Numbered from the stretch's first letter, positions 24,123-33,574 are shown. The stretch: 64,000 nucleotides of DNA from Brevibacterium limosum (GCF_011617705.1 NZ_CP050154.1:868001-932000), one strand, 5' to 3'. Notes: generated from the sequence alone by a model not told the origin. Translations and numbers: made by a program.

Positions 24123-24182
24123 CAGGCCCGCGTGTACGGGCTCAGGCCCGCGTGTACGGGCTCAGGCCCGCGCGTAACGGGG
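24123..24182. repeat. Three tandem 20-bp repeats, each with a small dyad
   Basis: The unit CAGGCCCGCGTGTACGGGCT occurs exactly at 24123-24142 and 24143-24162 and with changes at 24163-24182. Each unit contains GCCCG-N6-CGGGC, so the RNA could form a series of short hairpins. They fill the gap between two convergent genes, and the third copy encodes the end of the GH15 protein. May serve as a bidirectional terminator; could also vary in copy number. Confidence 0.65.
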
Positions 24183-26093
24183 ACTGCCTTCGAGGGCGTC
24201 GACGGCGCGGACGAGGCCGAGATGGCTGAACGCCTGCGGATAGTTCCCTGCCAGACGTCCGGAAGCGGAGTCGTATTCCTCGGCGAAGAGCCCGAGGTCC
24301 GAGGCGTAGCCGCACAGCGCATCCATGAGCTTGCCGCCGTCCTCGTGGCGTCCGCTCTTCGCGTACTGCTCGACGAGCCAGAAGGAGCACATGAGAAACG
24401 AGTACTCGTTGCCGGGCAGACCGTCGAGTCCGGCTTCCGTGCGGTAGCGCCGGACCATGTTGTGCTCGTCGAGGAGGTCTTCCTCGATCTTCTTCACGGT
24501 GCCCAGCATCTGCGGATCGTCGGCGGCGACCAGTCCGGTCGTCGGCAGCTGGAGCAGTGAGGCGTCGACCTCCTCGTTGCCGTAGGTCTGGGTGAATGAG
24601 TCGAGCTCCTCGTCGAAGCCGTGCTCCATGATCTCCTCATACAGACGGTCGCGCAGTGATCTCCATCGTCCCACCGGGCCCGAGAGCCCGTGGTCTTGGA
24701 CGGCTCGGACTCCCTGGTCGAATGCGGCGTACATCATCGCGCGGCCGTGGGTGAAGTACTGCGCGGAGCCGCGCATCTCCCAGATGCCGTGGCCCTTGCG
24801 GTCGAGATTGCGTTCGACGAAGCTGAGCAGGTTCTTCTGCAGCGCCCAGGAGAACTCGTCCTCTTCCACACCCGCATCGCGCAGAGCGGACAGCGCCAGC
24901 ATGACTTCCCCGATGACATCCGATTGGTATTGGGCGTACGCCCCGTTCCCCACTCGGACGGGGCGGGAGTTCTCATAGCCGCCGAGGTGGTGCAGCTCGT
25001 CCTCATCGAGCTTGCGCTCACCGGCGATTCCGTACATGATCTGCACGTCATCGGGGTCCCCGGCCACCGCGCGCAGCAGCCAGTTGCGCCAGTGCAGAGC
25101 ACCGTCGGTGAAATCATGGTCGACAAGAGTTCCGATCGTCAGCGACGCGTCCCGCAGCCAGGTGAAGCGGTAGTCCCAGTTGCGCTGCCCGCCGAAGTCC
25201 TCGGGCAGCGATGTCGTGGGCGCTGCGACGATGCCGCCGGTGGCCTCGTTCGTCAGCGCTCGCAGGACCAGCAGTGACCGGAGGACGAGTTCCTCCTGCC
25301 GGTTGCGGACGCTGATATGGGACGCCCATTCCTCCCAGTCGGCGGCCGTTGCCTCGAGGGCCTGCGAGACGTCGATCGGGTCCGGCGCATCGAGGTGGGA
25401 CCGGTGCCAGGTGAGCATCCATTCCAACACGTCGCCTTCGGACATCTCGAAGTGTCCGACCAGCGCTGAGGCGGTCGCACCCTGAGCGTCGTCGGGTCGG
25501 CTCTGCCCGCTGGTCGTCTCTGCGCCGCCGTGGTCCCTGTCGCGACGCCGCTGGGCATCGCTGTCCGGGTCGAGGGCCGGCCCGGTGAGGAAGAGCGCAT
25601 CGGGTCCGGCGATCGACAGCAGGCCGGGCTCCTCGGAGGTTCCGCTGACCACCTTCCGCGTCCACGGTGTGGCACGCCCGTAGTCGAAGACGATGCGCAG
25701 GTCGTGTTCGACGGCCGCTGAGCCCTCGACGCATTCGACTCGGCGGATGACGCGAGTCCGCTGATCAAGCTCCTTCACCTGCGCGTCCGCCTCCGCGGAG
25801 AGGAAATCGGTGACGCGGACTCTGCCGGCAGCGGTCTGCCAGATGGTCTTGACGATGAAGGTGCGATCGAGGTATCGGCGCTCGACGACTGTCCCGTCCG
25901 GCACCGACAGCAGCCAGCGACCATCGTCGGCCTCGCCGAGCAGGGCGGAGAAGACCGAGGGGGAGTCGAACCGGGGACAGCAGAGCCAGTCGATGCTGCC
26001 CTGCCGGGACAGCAGCGCGCCCGTGCGCTTGTCCGAGAGCAGTGCATAGTCTTCGAGCGGTGTGCGGTTGGAGCCGCGACGATCGGTACCCAT
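24162..26093 (-). CDS. Glycoside hydrolase family 15 (glucoamylase/trehalase-like)
   Basis: 643 residues. The N-terminal beta-sandwich begins EDYALLSDKRTGALLSRQGS and IDWLCCPRFDSPSVFSALLG. The (alpha/alpha)6 barrel has the family motif GQRNWDYRFTWLRDASLTIG near residue 310. Actinobacterial GH15 members include trehalases and glucoamylases; sequence alone does not decide. With otsA at 35-36 kb and a G6PDH-like gene divergent from it, trehalose or glucan turnover feeding glucose phosphate is plausible. No signal peptide, so cytoplasmic. Confidence 0.92.
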   Translation of the reverse strand: MGTDRRGSNRTPLEDYALLSDKRTGALLSRQGSIDWLCCPRFDSPSVFSALLGEADDGRWLLSVPDGTVVERRYLDRTFIVKTIWQTAAGRVRVTDFLSAEADAQVKELDQRTRVIRRVECVEGSAAVEHDLRIVFDYGRATPWTRKVVSGTSEEPGLLSIAGPDALFLTGPALDPDSDAQRRRDRDHGGAETTSGQSRPDDAQGATASALVGHFEMSEGDVLEWMLTWHRSHLDAPDPIDVSQALEATAADWEEWASHISVRNRQEELVLRSLLVLRALTNEATGGIVAAPTTSLPEDFGGQRNWDYRFTWLRDASLTIGTLVDHDFTDGALHWRNWLLRAVAGDPDDVQIMYGIAGERKLDEDELHHLGGYENSRPVRVGNGAYAQYQSDVIGEVMLALSALRDAGVEEDEFSWALQKNLLSFVERNLDRKGHGIWEMRGSAQYFTHGRAMMYAAFDQGVRAVQDHGLSGPVGRWRSLRDRLYEEIMEHGFDEELDSFTQTYGNEEVDASLLQLPTTGLVAADDPQMLGTVKKIEEDLLDEHNMVRRYRTEAGLDGLPGNEYSFLMCSFWLVEQYAKSGRHEDGGKLMDALCGYASDLGLFAEEYDSASGRLAGNYPQAFSHLGLVRAVDALEGSPRYARA

Positions 26094-26170
26094 GGGGACA
26101 GTGAAACAGATCCTGGAGCGGATTTTAAGAGGGGTCCCACAAACCCGGGATCGGGCGTAGGGTCCCCGAC

Positions 26171-27583
26171 ATGGATGCCATGAAGAACCTCGTGATCCTG
26201 GGGGCCTCGAGCGATCTCGCCTCCCGGCTCCTGCTGCCCGGCCTCGGCTCGCTGCTGACGGTTGCGCCCGAGAGGCGCATCTCCGTCATCGGCTCGTCGC
26301 AGACACCGGATGTCGACTTTCAGCAGGTCGTGACCGATGCCTTCGATTCGGTCGACGCGCGCGGCCCTGCCGTCTCCTACGCCCGGGAGAGCTCTTCATT
26401 CATTCAGTGCGATGTCACAGACGGTGAGAGCCTCGGAGATCTTCTCTCGACGATCGACACCCCGGCGTGTCTGTACTTCGCCCTGCCTCCCCGGATCACC
26501 ATGCAGGCGCTCGACGCGATGTCCGCTCTCAACCTTCCCGAGGATCTGCTGCTGGCTCTCGAGAAGCCGATCGGCTTCGATCTCGACTCGGCCGAGGAGA
26601 TCAATGCCGCGGTAGCGCGGCTCGTTCCCGAAGAACAGACCTTCCGGGTCGACCATTTCCTCAATCTGCCCGCTGTCCTCGACTTCATGGGACTGCGCTT
26701 TGCCAATCAGGTTGTCGAACCGCTGCTCAACCGCGAGAACGTCGAGTCCATCGAGATCGTCTTCGACGAGAGCCTCGGACTGGAGGGACGAGCCGCCTAC
26801 TACGACGGGACCGGCGCGTTCAGGGACATGATGCAATCCCATCTGCTTCAGGCCATGGCGCTGGTGATGATGGATCCGCCCTCGGTCTTCGACCACGTCG
26901 AACTGCCGGCGCTGACCGCCCACGTGCTGCGGTCGACGAGGATCTGGGACGACGATCCGGCGACAGCGGTCGTCCGCGGCCGCTATACGGCCGGCGAGCT
27001 CGACGGGCGCAGCCTTCCGGCTTACACGGCCGAGGAAGGCGTCGACCCCGCGAATGAGACCGAGACATTCGGCCAGGTGACACTCGAGGTCGACACCTGG
27101 CGGTGGAGCGGCGTTCCCGTGACGCTGCGCTCGGGAAAGGCGATCGGCAGTCCGCGCCGGGAGATCGCTGTCATCTTCCGTCGACCACCGCACACATACT
27201 CACGCTTCGGCGAGCCTTCTGACCTGGCTCCGAACATTCTGCGGATCAGCCTCGACGATGAATGCTTCGGGCTGGACATCAACCTCGGCGGCCCCTCTGA
27301 CCAGCGGGGTCTTGCCACGGCAACGGCCCGTGCCGAGGTTGAGGAACCGGGACTCGAATCCTACGGGGGAGTGCTGCGGGGGATCCTCGACGGCGATCCG
27401 ACGTTCAGCGTCCGCGGTGATGCCGCCGAAGAGGGCTGGCGCATCGTCGAGGACATCCTCGACGCCTTCGACTCTGGAGCCGTGCCCCTGCGGGACTACC
27501 GCGCCGGAGGCGCCGGGCCGACAGCCGAGAAGGAGCCGACGGGTCACAACACTGCGAGCACAAGCGAAAGGCGGCAGAGATGA
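26171..27583 (+). CDS. Glucose-6-phosphate-dehydrogenase-like protein, divergent
   Basis: 470 residues with the two-domain Zwf layout. Nucleotide motif GASSDLASRL (usual GASGDLA), LALEKPIG (usual EKPFG), RVDHFLN (usual RIDHYLGKE) and the catalytic His region FRDMMQSHLLQAMALVMMD. The Lys of the GKE motif is replaced, so activity or substrate may differ. The start ATG 26171 has AGGG 8 nt upstream. It overlaps the DUF2231 gene by ATGA. Divergent from the GH15 gene. Confidence 0.85.
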   Translation: MDAMKNLVILGASSDLASRLLLPGLGSLLTVAPERRISVIGSSQTPDVDFQQVVTDAFDSVDARGPAVSYARESSSFIQCDVTDGESLGDLLSTIDTPACLYFALPPRITMQALDAMSALNLPEDLLLALEKPIGFDLDSAEEINAAVARLVPEEQTFRVDHFLNLPAVLDFMGLRFANQVVEPLLNRENVESIEIVFDESLGLEGRAAYYDGTGAFRDMMQSHLLQAMALVMMDPPSVFDHVELPALTAHVLRSTRIWDDDPATAVVRGRYTAGELDGRSLPAYTAEEGVDPANETETFGQVTLEVDTWRWSGVPVTLRSGKAIGSPRREIAVIFRRPPHTYSRFGEPSDLAPNILRISLDDECFGLDINLGGPSDQRGLATATARAEVEEPGLESYGGVLRGILDGDPTFSVRGDAAEEGWRIVEDILDAFDSGAVPLRDYRAGGAGPTAEKEPTGHNTASTSERRQR

Positions 27584-28140
27584 AGTTCCTCAACACGACC
27601 ATGGAGAAGATCGAATCGGGGCGCGCCCTCGACCCGCTCTCCGCACCACTGGCGAAGGCTGTGCGCAAGCTGACGGAGTTCGGGCCGGTGAAGGATGCGC
27701 TGTCGGGTTCGTGGCTCGGGCATCCGCTGCACCCGATGCTCACGGACGTCCCCATCGGAGCGTGGTCGATGGCCACACTGCTCGATCTCACCGGTGGGGA
27801 GGAGAGCGCAGCGGCCGCGAAGAGACTCGTCGGAATCGGTGTGCTCTCGGCCGTGCCGACCGCCTGGTCGGGTGCCTCCGACTGGAGCGAGACCCACGGC
27901 CCGGCTCAACGGGTTGGCATCGTCCACGCGGTGGCCAATTCGGTCGGCGCCTCTCTGCAATCGGCCTCCTGGCTGGTCCGAGCGAAAGGGCGTCGGAAGA
28001 CGGGGATCCTCCTGTCGCTCGCCGGACTCTCAGCAGTGGGAGTCGGCGGCTACCTCGGTGGGCACCTGACCTATGCGCAGGGAGTCGGGGTCAATCGGAT
28101 TCCCGGGCGCTGCGCGCCGAGGCGACATCGTCGACGATGA
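27580..28140 (+). CDS. DUF2231 membrane protein, short form
   Basis: 186 residues. The family motif GSWLGHPLHPMLTDVPIGAW is followed by several hydrophobic helices ending GGYLGGHLTYAQGVGVNR. In many relatives a Rieske [2Fe-2S] domain follows this point; here only a basic tail (GRCAPRRHRRR) remains, and the last 50 bp overlap the convergent FUSC gene. It may be a truncated form. Translationally coupled to the G6PDH-like gene. Confidence 0.82.
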   Translation: MKFLNTTMEKIESGRALDPLSAPLAKAVRKLTEFGPVKDALSGSWLGHPLHPMLTDVPIGAWSMATLLDLTGGEESAAAAKRLVGIGVLSAVPTAWSGASDWSETHGPAQRVGIVHAVANSVGASLQSASWLVRAKGRRKTGILLSLAGLSAVGVGGYLGGHLTYAQGVGVNRIPGRCAPRRHRRR

Positions 28141-29194
28141 CGACGATATGGCGCAGGCTCGTGATGAGTGAGCCGTAGATCGGCCACGTGGTCTCCGGAA
28201 GCGACCGATCCTGGGAGATGTCGGTCGACAGCTGTTGGAGACGGTCGAAGATCGGTTCGACGTCGGCATCGGGATCGGCGATGGACCGTCCGGCATCGGC
28301 GACGATCGACGCCCACTCGTCGCGGAACCAGGTGTTCCATTCCCTTTCGGACGAGGAGGCCTCACGGAGGGTGCGGGCGAGGTTCCGCAGGTGGGAGATG
28401 CCTTCGTCGGCTCTGAACAGGATGCTCTCGTAGCTTTCCCTCTCCGCGGAGTCGGCTGAGTCTAGTCGGCGTCGCAGTTTCCTGGAACGGATCGCTGAGC
28501 GGGGATTGATGCGTCGGCTCTCACGGGCGAACCGCACGGTCTGCCAGGCCGAGTCGAGCTCTCGGCTCATGGCCTCCGTCCGCTCAAACCACTCCTGGGC
28601 GGCATCCGAGCCCCAGGAGCGGGAGAACTGGTCCGACATGTCTGTGAGCACTTCGCCCATCTGCCGGTTGACGCTGTCGATGTAGCGTGCCGCCTGCCGA
28701 TCACGCAGCGGCGGGACCATGAGGAGGTTGACCACAAGGCCGACGGCCACTCCGAGGGCGAGTTCGACGAGTCGGTCGACGAGCAGGGGCTGCTGAGAAT
28801 CGAATCCGGAGCCGAGGACGAAGATCGCCGTCGTCGCGATCGCCACGCCTTCGTCGCGGATCCAGGACAGGCGGGCACCGGCCAGACCGACGAACATCGC
28901 CAGAGCGAAAGTCCAGAGGCTGACCCCGAGGTAGTTGCCGATGAGGAAGGACACGCCCACGCCGATCGTCGACGCGATCGTCGTCTGCACCCCTCGAGAG
29001 AATGACCTGTAGACGGTGGCGTGGACCGTCAGCAGCGCCGTCCACGGAGCAAGGAACGGCATCTGACTGTCAAGCACGGCGTCAGAGACCCACCAGGCGC
29101 CGGTGGCGGCGATCACGCCCTTGGCGATCTGCAGCAGGTCGGTGGCGAATTCCGGCCGTCGGAGGTATCCCTCCAGTGAGCGGTCATGGGGCAT
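28091..29194 (-). CDS. FUSC/aromatic-acid-exporter-like membrane protein
   Basis: 367 residues. Six hydrophobic segments occupy the first 180 residues (WTALLTVHATVYRSFSRGVQ, IGVGVSFLIGNYLGVSLW, VAIATTAIFVLGSG, LALGVAVGLVVNLLMVPP), followed by a soluble helical cytoplasmic domain. This is half-sized compared with classic FUSC exporters and matches the aromatic-acid exporter group. ATG 29194 has a GAGGAG upstream. Substrate unknown. Its 3' end overlaps the convergent DUF2231 gene. Confidence 0.85.
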   Translation of the reverse strand: MPHDRSLEGYLRRPEFATDLLQIAKGVIAATGAWWVSDAVLDSQMPFLAPWTALLTVHATVYRSFSRGVQTTIASTIGVGVSFLIGNYLGVSLWTFALAMFVGLAGARLSWIRDEGVAIATTAIFVLGSGFDSQQPLLVDRLVELALGVAVGLVVNLLMVPPLRDRQAARYIDSVNRQMGEVLTDMSDQFSRSWGSDAAQEWFERTEAMSRELDSAWQTVRFARESRRINPRSAIRSRKLRRRLDSADSAERESYESILFRADEGISHLRNLARTLREASSSEREWNTWFRDEWASIVADAGRSIADPDADVEPIFDRLQQLSTDISQDRSLPETTWPIYGSLITSLRHIVVIVDDVASARSARESD

Positions 29195-29429
29195 GGCTGG
29201 CTCCTCGCCTCGAAGTCCGGTCAGAACAGTTCAGCTTCGGCAACAGTGTACGGGGGTGTTTCGCACGCTCTTCCATCGGATTCGCTTTCCGGGAGTGTCG
29301 TTCCCGGTTCCACCTGCTGAGGCACCGTCGCCGTCCTGCCAGGTCAGCGCAGCGGTGTTAGATTGGCGATTCGAAGGCGAGCCGGTTGCCGGTAAGCGGC
29401 CTTCGCAATCACCGAATGAAGGAGTACCC

Positions 29430-29573
29430 ATGGCTGTCATTCTCTGGATCATCGCAGCGATCCTCGTCATCTCAGGAATCTTCGCCATCTTCAGGAAGCA
29501 GATTCTCTGGGGAGTCGTACTCATCGTCGTCGGCTGCCTCGTCGGACCCGGGGGAGTGAGCATCTTCGGCTGA
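29430..29573 (+). CDS. GPGG-motif small membrane protein
   Basis: 47 residues: two hydrophobic stretches (ILWIIAAILVISGIFAIF and ILWGVVLIVVGCLVGPGG) ending SIFG. The GPGG motif defines a family of small actinobacterial membrane proteins of unknown role. ATG 29430 is preceded by GAAGGAG at good spacing. It lies alone 35 bp before the cardiolipin-synthase-like gene, so they may be cotranscribed. Confidence 0.85.
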   Translation: MAVILWIIAAILVISGIFAIFRKQILWGVVLIVVGCLVGPGGVSIFG

Positions 29574-29608
29574 GAGAGGCGGAGGGTCGGAAGGGATAGA
29601 GTGAGCGG

Positions 29609-30865
29609 ATGTCTCCTCTGAGAAATCCTGCCCTCCGCCAGGTCGACCGTCTGCGGCGAATCGTGCCCTGGGCGGTCGCCGGCCTCGCCAGTGCGGTGCC
29701 GGCGACCGTCGCCGTCTCGATGGCCATCGACCTCATCCAGAAACGAGGGCGGAAGTCGCGCCCCGCGCCGCGACCGGGAACGTTCAGTTCGACGGTCGAA
29801 GAGTCAGAGCTCGACATCTACACCGACGGCGCCACCCTCTACGAGGACATGCTCGATGCGATCGGCTCCGCACGCGAGTCGATCCTCATGGAGACGTTCA
29901 TCTGGAAGAACGACGAGATGGGGCAGCGATTCATCGACGCGTTCAACGCCGCCTCGGCCCGCGGTGTGGAGATCCATCTCATCTACGACGGCTTCGCCAA
30001 CCTGTCGGTCCCTGCATCCTTTTACCGTCAGCTCTCCGAGCAGATCCGTGTGCTGCGCCTGCCGACGGTCGCGCGGAAGTTCTGGCGGGGCCCGTTGCGC
30101 CATTCTGGATTCAACCATTCGAAGATCCTCGTCATCGACGACGATGTGGCCTTCGTCGGCGGGTTCAACATCGGTTCTCTCTACGCCCGGCATTGGCGCG
30201 ACACCCACCTGCGCTCGGTCGGTCCCGGAGCCTGGGGCCTGCGACAGACCATCGCGGAAGTGTGGAACGAATTCCACGACACCGGCGAACAGATCGCCTG
30301 GGTTCCGCCCGCTGCCTGGGAGTCGAAGCTGCGGGTCTCGGCGAATCTCCCGATCCACCTCGTCTATCCGATTCGCAGCATGTATCTCAACGCCTTCGCC
30401 CGTGCGCGGAAGCGGATCTGGCTGACGACTCCCTATTTCATTCCCGACCAGCAGCTGCTGCGCTCTCTCATCGAGGCGGCGGAGCGCGGCGTGGACGTGC
30501 GGGTCATGGTTCCGCAGGAGTCCAACCACATCCTCGGCGACTGGCTCTCCCGCGGATTCTTCGAGCAGATGATCAACTCGAAGGTCACGGTTCTGCTCTA
30601 CACCGCGAGCATGATCCATTCGAAGGTCGCGACCATCGACGGCGAATGGTCGACGGTGGGCACGGCGAACATCGACCGGCTGTCGCTGACCTTCAACTAC
30701 GAGACGAATGTCGAAGTCATCGACCGTGCATTCGTCGCGGAGATGGAGAAGGTGTTCGACAGCGACTCCACGCACTGTGTCGAACTCGGTTCGGACTGGC
30801 TCAACCGCCACCGGCTGACGAAACTCGCCGAACGTGCTCTCGTGCCGATGCGTCCCTGGCTGTGA
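29609..30865 (+). CDS. Phospholipase-D-family cardiolipin synthase-like protein
   Basis: 418 residues. One N-terminal membrane helix (VPWAVAGLASAVPATVAVSM), then two PLD domains with HxKxxxxD motifs: FNHSKILVIDDDVAFVGGFN near 170 and MIHSKVATIDGEWSTVGTAN near 335. It would join phosphatidyl groups to make cardiolipin or act on related phosphodiesters at the membrane. The domain layout matches bacterial cardiolipin synthases, though exact substrate is inferred. Confidence 0.9.
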   Translation: MSPLRNPALRQVDRLRRIVPWAVAGLASAVPATVAVSMAIDLIQKRGRKSRPAPRPGTFSSTVEESELDIYTDGATLYEDMLDAIGSARESILMETFIWKNDEMGQRFIDAFNAASARGVEIHLIYDGFANLSVPASFYRQLSEQIRVLRLPTVARKFWRGPLRHSGFNHSKILVIDDDVAFVGGFNIGSLYARHWRDTHLRSVGPGAWGLRQTIAEVWNEFHDTGEQIAWVPPAAWESKLRVSANLPIHLVYPIRSMYLNAFARARKRIWLTTPYFIPDQQLLRSLIEAAERGVDVRVMVPQESNHILGDWLSRGFFEQMINSKVTVLLYTASMIHSKVATIDGEWSTVGTANIDRLSLTFNYETNVEVIDRAFVAEMEKVFDSDSTHCVELGSDWLNRHRLTKLAERALVPMRPWL

Positions 30866-30968
30866 CGCGGGCTTTCCGCACTCTTCGCACTTCTCCTCGC
30901 GCGCTCCCATCCCGATCATTTTCGGGGTAGCGTGGACGAGACGACCTGCCAGCAGAGAGGGCCGATGC

Positions 30969-31379
30969 ATGGACGCATCAGGAGCATTCACCGTCGACAC
31001 GTTCACCCCGGTCGATCTTCCGCGGGAGGAGACGCCGTCCACGGCCACGCCGGTCGGTTTCGCGCGGATGGAGAAGCATTTCACCGGCGAAGTCAGCGGG
31101 CACTCGACGACGCTGTTCACCTACGCTGTGGACCATTCGACCGACGTCGGCGGCTATGTCGCCATGGAATCGTTCGCAGGGAAGCTGCACGAACGCACGG
31201 GCACCTTCAACTTCACCCATTCGGCGACGACATCCGGTGAGGACCGTGACAACGAATCGTTCGTCATCATCCCGTCGAGCGGCACCGGAGATCTGACCGG
31301 GATCACTGGGACCGGCGGGCTGAGGAACGAAGCCGACGGCGCTCATCGCGTCTGGCTGACGTACGAACTGCCCGAATAG
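30969..31379 (+). CDS. DUF3224 family protein
   Basis: 136 residues from ATG 30969. Contains the pattern ARMEKHFTGEVSGHSTTLFT, then YVAMESFAGKLHERTGTFN and FVIIPSSGTGDLTGITGTGG, characteristic of DUF3224 beta-barrel proteins. The function is unknown; relatives are small soluble proteins, sometimes near stress genes. The start is preceded by GAGGG about 9 nt upstream. Probably a separate unit. Confidence 0.87.
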   Translation: MDASGAFTVDTFTPVDLPREETPSTATPVGFARMEKHFTGEVSGHSTTLFTYAVDHSTDVGGYVAMESFAGKLHERTGTFNFTHSATTSGEDRDNESFVIIPSSGTGDLTGITGTGGLRNEADGAHRVWLTYELPE

Positions 31380-31433
31380 TCCGTTCGCGTCAAGGCTCTG
31401 TCGGTGACGTTCCCGACGGTATAGTCTCGGCCC

Positions 31434-32573
31434 ATGCTCGACGTTCTCTCCGCCGCTGCGACGCGGCTCTTCGACTCGCAGGAGCCGCAGGATGTCGCCG
31501 TCGCGACGATCATCGCGACCGAAGGGTCGGTTCCGCGCCCGGCGGGGACCTCGATGCTCGTCGATGCCGCCGGCGGCATCGTCGGCTCCCTCACCGGCGG
31601 CTGCGTCGAAGGAGCCGTGCTCGAGGCCTGCCGGGACGCGCTCGCCACCGGAGACGCCTCGGTGCAGAGGTTCGGCTACAGCGATGAAGATGCCTTCGCC
31701 GTCGGGCTCATGTGCGGCGGCCGCATCGACGTGCTCATCCAGCCCTTCCGCTCAGACTGCCCCGGCCTGCGATCGGACAGCGAACCGGCTGCCGTGGTGC
31801 TGCGGCTGCCCTCCACCGACGACGCCTCGGCCCCAGCGGCAGCTGTCTCCGCCGCCGCTGTGGACGAGAGCACCGGGCCGAGCACCGACTCCTTGGCGTC
31901 CAGCCTCGTTCCTCTGGTGCCCGACGCCGTGGTCGAGACCGCTGCGCAGCGCGTCGGGGCCTTCATCCGCAGCGGTCGCACGGGCAGGGTCCGTCTTGCC
32001 CCGCCGGCGGGCGGCAGCGAGCCGATCGAGCTGTTCGTCGAGACCCGCATCGAGCCGGCCCATCTCCTCGTCGTCGGAGCCAACGCCTTCAGCCTCGCCC
32101 TCGTGGAGGCGGCCAGACCCTTGGGTCTGCGCATCACCGTGTGCGATCCTCGTCCGGTCTTCGCCGACCCGGCATCGTTTCCCGGCGCCGAGGTGGTCCG
32201 CGCCTGGCCGCACAGATTCCTCACCGAGGCCGCCGCCACCGGTGAGTTCGACGGCCGGAGCATGATCTGCGTCCTCAGTCACGATCCGAAGGTCGACATC
32301 CCCACTCTGACCGCCGCACTCGACCTCGACGTGGCCTACGTCGGGGCGATGGGCTCGCGTCGCAGCGACCGCGACCGCCGCGCAGCCCTGAGCGAAGCGG
32401 GAGTGGACAGCCATGCGCTGGCGCGGCTGCATTCGCCGATCGGTCTCGATCTGGAGACATTCACTCCCGCCGAGGTGGCTGTGTCGATCCTCGCGGAGAT
32501 CCTCGCCGTCCGCGGCGGCCGTCGCCAGGTCGGCCCCCTCAGCGGCGAGCGGGAAGGTTCGCCTCTTCACTGA
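31434..32573 (+). CDS. XdhC/CoxI family molybdenum-enzyme maturation protein
   Basis: 379 residues. The N-terminal XdhC/CoxI motif is VPRPAGTSMLVDAAGGIVGS with TGGCVEGAV. The C-terminal Rossmann-like half contains LLVVGANAFSLALVEAARPL and DVAYVGAMGSRRSDRDRR. XdhC proteins bind molybdenum cofactor and help insert sulfurated cofactor into xanthine-dehydrogenase-type enzymes. The likely client is the three-subunit enzyme at 49-53 kb, 17 kb away. An extended Ala/Ser-rich linker lies between the halves. Confidence 0.9.
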   Translation: MLDVLSAAATRLFDSQEPQDVAVATIIATEGSVPRPAGTSMLVDAAGGIVGSLTGGCVEGAVLEACRDALATGDASVQRFGYSDEDAFAVGLMCGGRIDVLIQPFRSDCPGLRSDSEPAAVVLRLPSTDDASAPAAAVSAAAVDESTGPSTDSLASSLVPLVPDAVVETAAQRVGAFIRSGRTGRVRLAPPAGGSEPIELFVETRIEPAHLLVVGANAFSLALVEAARPLGLRITVCDPRPVFADPASFPGAEVVRAWPHRFLTEAAATGEFDGRSMICVLSHDPKVDIPTLTAALDLDVAYVGAMGSRRSDRDRRAALSEAGVDSHALARLHSPIGLDLETFTPAEVAVSILAEILAVRGGRRQVGPLSGEREGSPLH

Positions 32574-32674
32574 GGTCGACGAATCAGTGGTGAGAGCTCA
32601 TCGGTTCAGCGAACGCTCTCAGCGGGGACAAACCTGTTGTCGACCATCATTGCTCAGGTGACCAAAGCGATCAG

Positions 32675-32992
32675 TCAGCTTTTGCGATTTTCTCCCAGCT
32701 CGTCGACGATGGGATTGACGGGCGTCTCGCGTTCGTGTTCGGCCAAACCGCTGTGGGCGTGACGATGCGCCTGTTCGGCCTTGTCGGCATCACTCTGATC
32801 TCGGCGAATCGACACCGATGAGAAAACTTCTTTGATGTTCTCGTACTCCACAGGCGGCATCGCGCGAAAACCGCGCACCACCTCTTCGGGAGCGCCGTTG
32901 CGCTCGGCTTGATCGACGAGCTGTTGCTTGTCGGCAGGGAAATCGATTCCGTCGAGCCAGGTACGCACCTGCTTGCGATCGGTGAATGCCAT
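32675..32992 (-). CDS. DUF2795 domain protein
   Basis: 105 residues from ATG 32992. MAFTDRKQVRTWLDGIDFPA followed by KQQLVDQAERNGAPEEVVRG is the DUF2795 helical domain, often found in small actinobacterial proteins of unknown role and possibly nucleic-acid binding. The C-terminus is charged. The upstream frame to 33112 is leader. Marks the start of the AT-richer block. Confidence 0.85.
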   Translation of the reverse strand: MAFTDRKQVRTWLDGIDFPADKQQLVDQAERNGAPEEVVRGFRAMPPVEYENIKEVFSSVSIRRDQSDADKAEQAHRHAHSGLAEHERETPVNPIVDELGENRKS

Positions 32993-33163
32993 GATCTTTT
33001 GCCTCCGTTCTGAGTTTGTTCGGATACGACCGGTACGCGTCCTCATTGTAAAGCTTATCCAACTTTTACGACTGCCCGCGTTTTGCCCCCGGCCCAGGGG
33101 CCACTGACTCAAGTTAACTATGGCTGATGCACGAAGGCATTCACCGTGGCCGCCCGTGACGTG

Positions 33164-33454
33164 CTACATCGCGACGTTGCGGACATTCGTTGGGCATGCT
33201 GGTTCTTCAGTAAATTTGCGAGCTATAGGGCATGTGATCGTGAGTTTCAAGCGGCGACTTTTCACGTCTTCGAGCGCCCGTCGCATCAGCTCTGTGCAGT
33301 GGTGGGCTGCTTCCACAGTCTCAATGGCCTCGCAGTAGATAAGCATAATCTCGCTCTCTTCTGCCACGAGTTTGTAATGCAGTGCCGCGACGAGCTTGCC
33401 GGGCAGATAGAGATCATATTTTGACGATTCTTGGTTGTTGAGCATCGTGTACAT
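33164..33454 (-). CDS. Small GNAT-like protein, second copy
   Basis: 96 residues from ATG 33454, which has AAGGAG 7 nt upstream. Clearly related to the protein at 6899-7219: both begin MYT-LLNN or MLNN and share KYDLYLPGKLVAALHYK, IYCEAIE and TCPIARK. It also lacks the GNAT CoA-binding loop (VEAAHHCTEL in its place). Codon use is more AT-rich than in the first copy, suggesting a separate origin. Function unknown. Confidence 0.72.
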   Translation of the reverse strand: MYTMLNNQESSKYDLYLPGKLVAALHYKLVAEESEIMLIYCEAIETVEAAHHCTELMRRALEDVKSRRLKLTITCPIARKFTEEPACPTNVRNVAM

Positions 33455-33574
33455 CACACCACTCCTTACTGGTCGGGTATTTCGCATCTTATGTGTTTCG
33501 GATCTTATAGCGTCATGCTAAATTTGAGAGCGGGTAGGGCCGTCATGAGGTGTCGATGAGTATGAGAGAACAAC

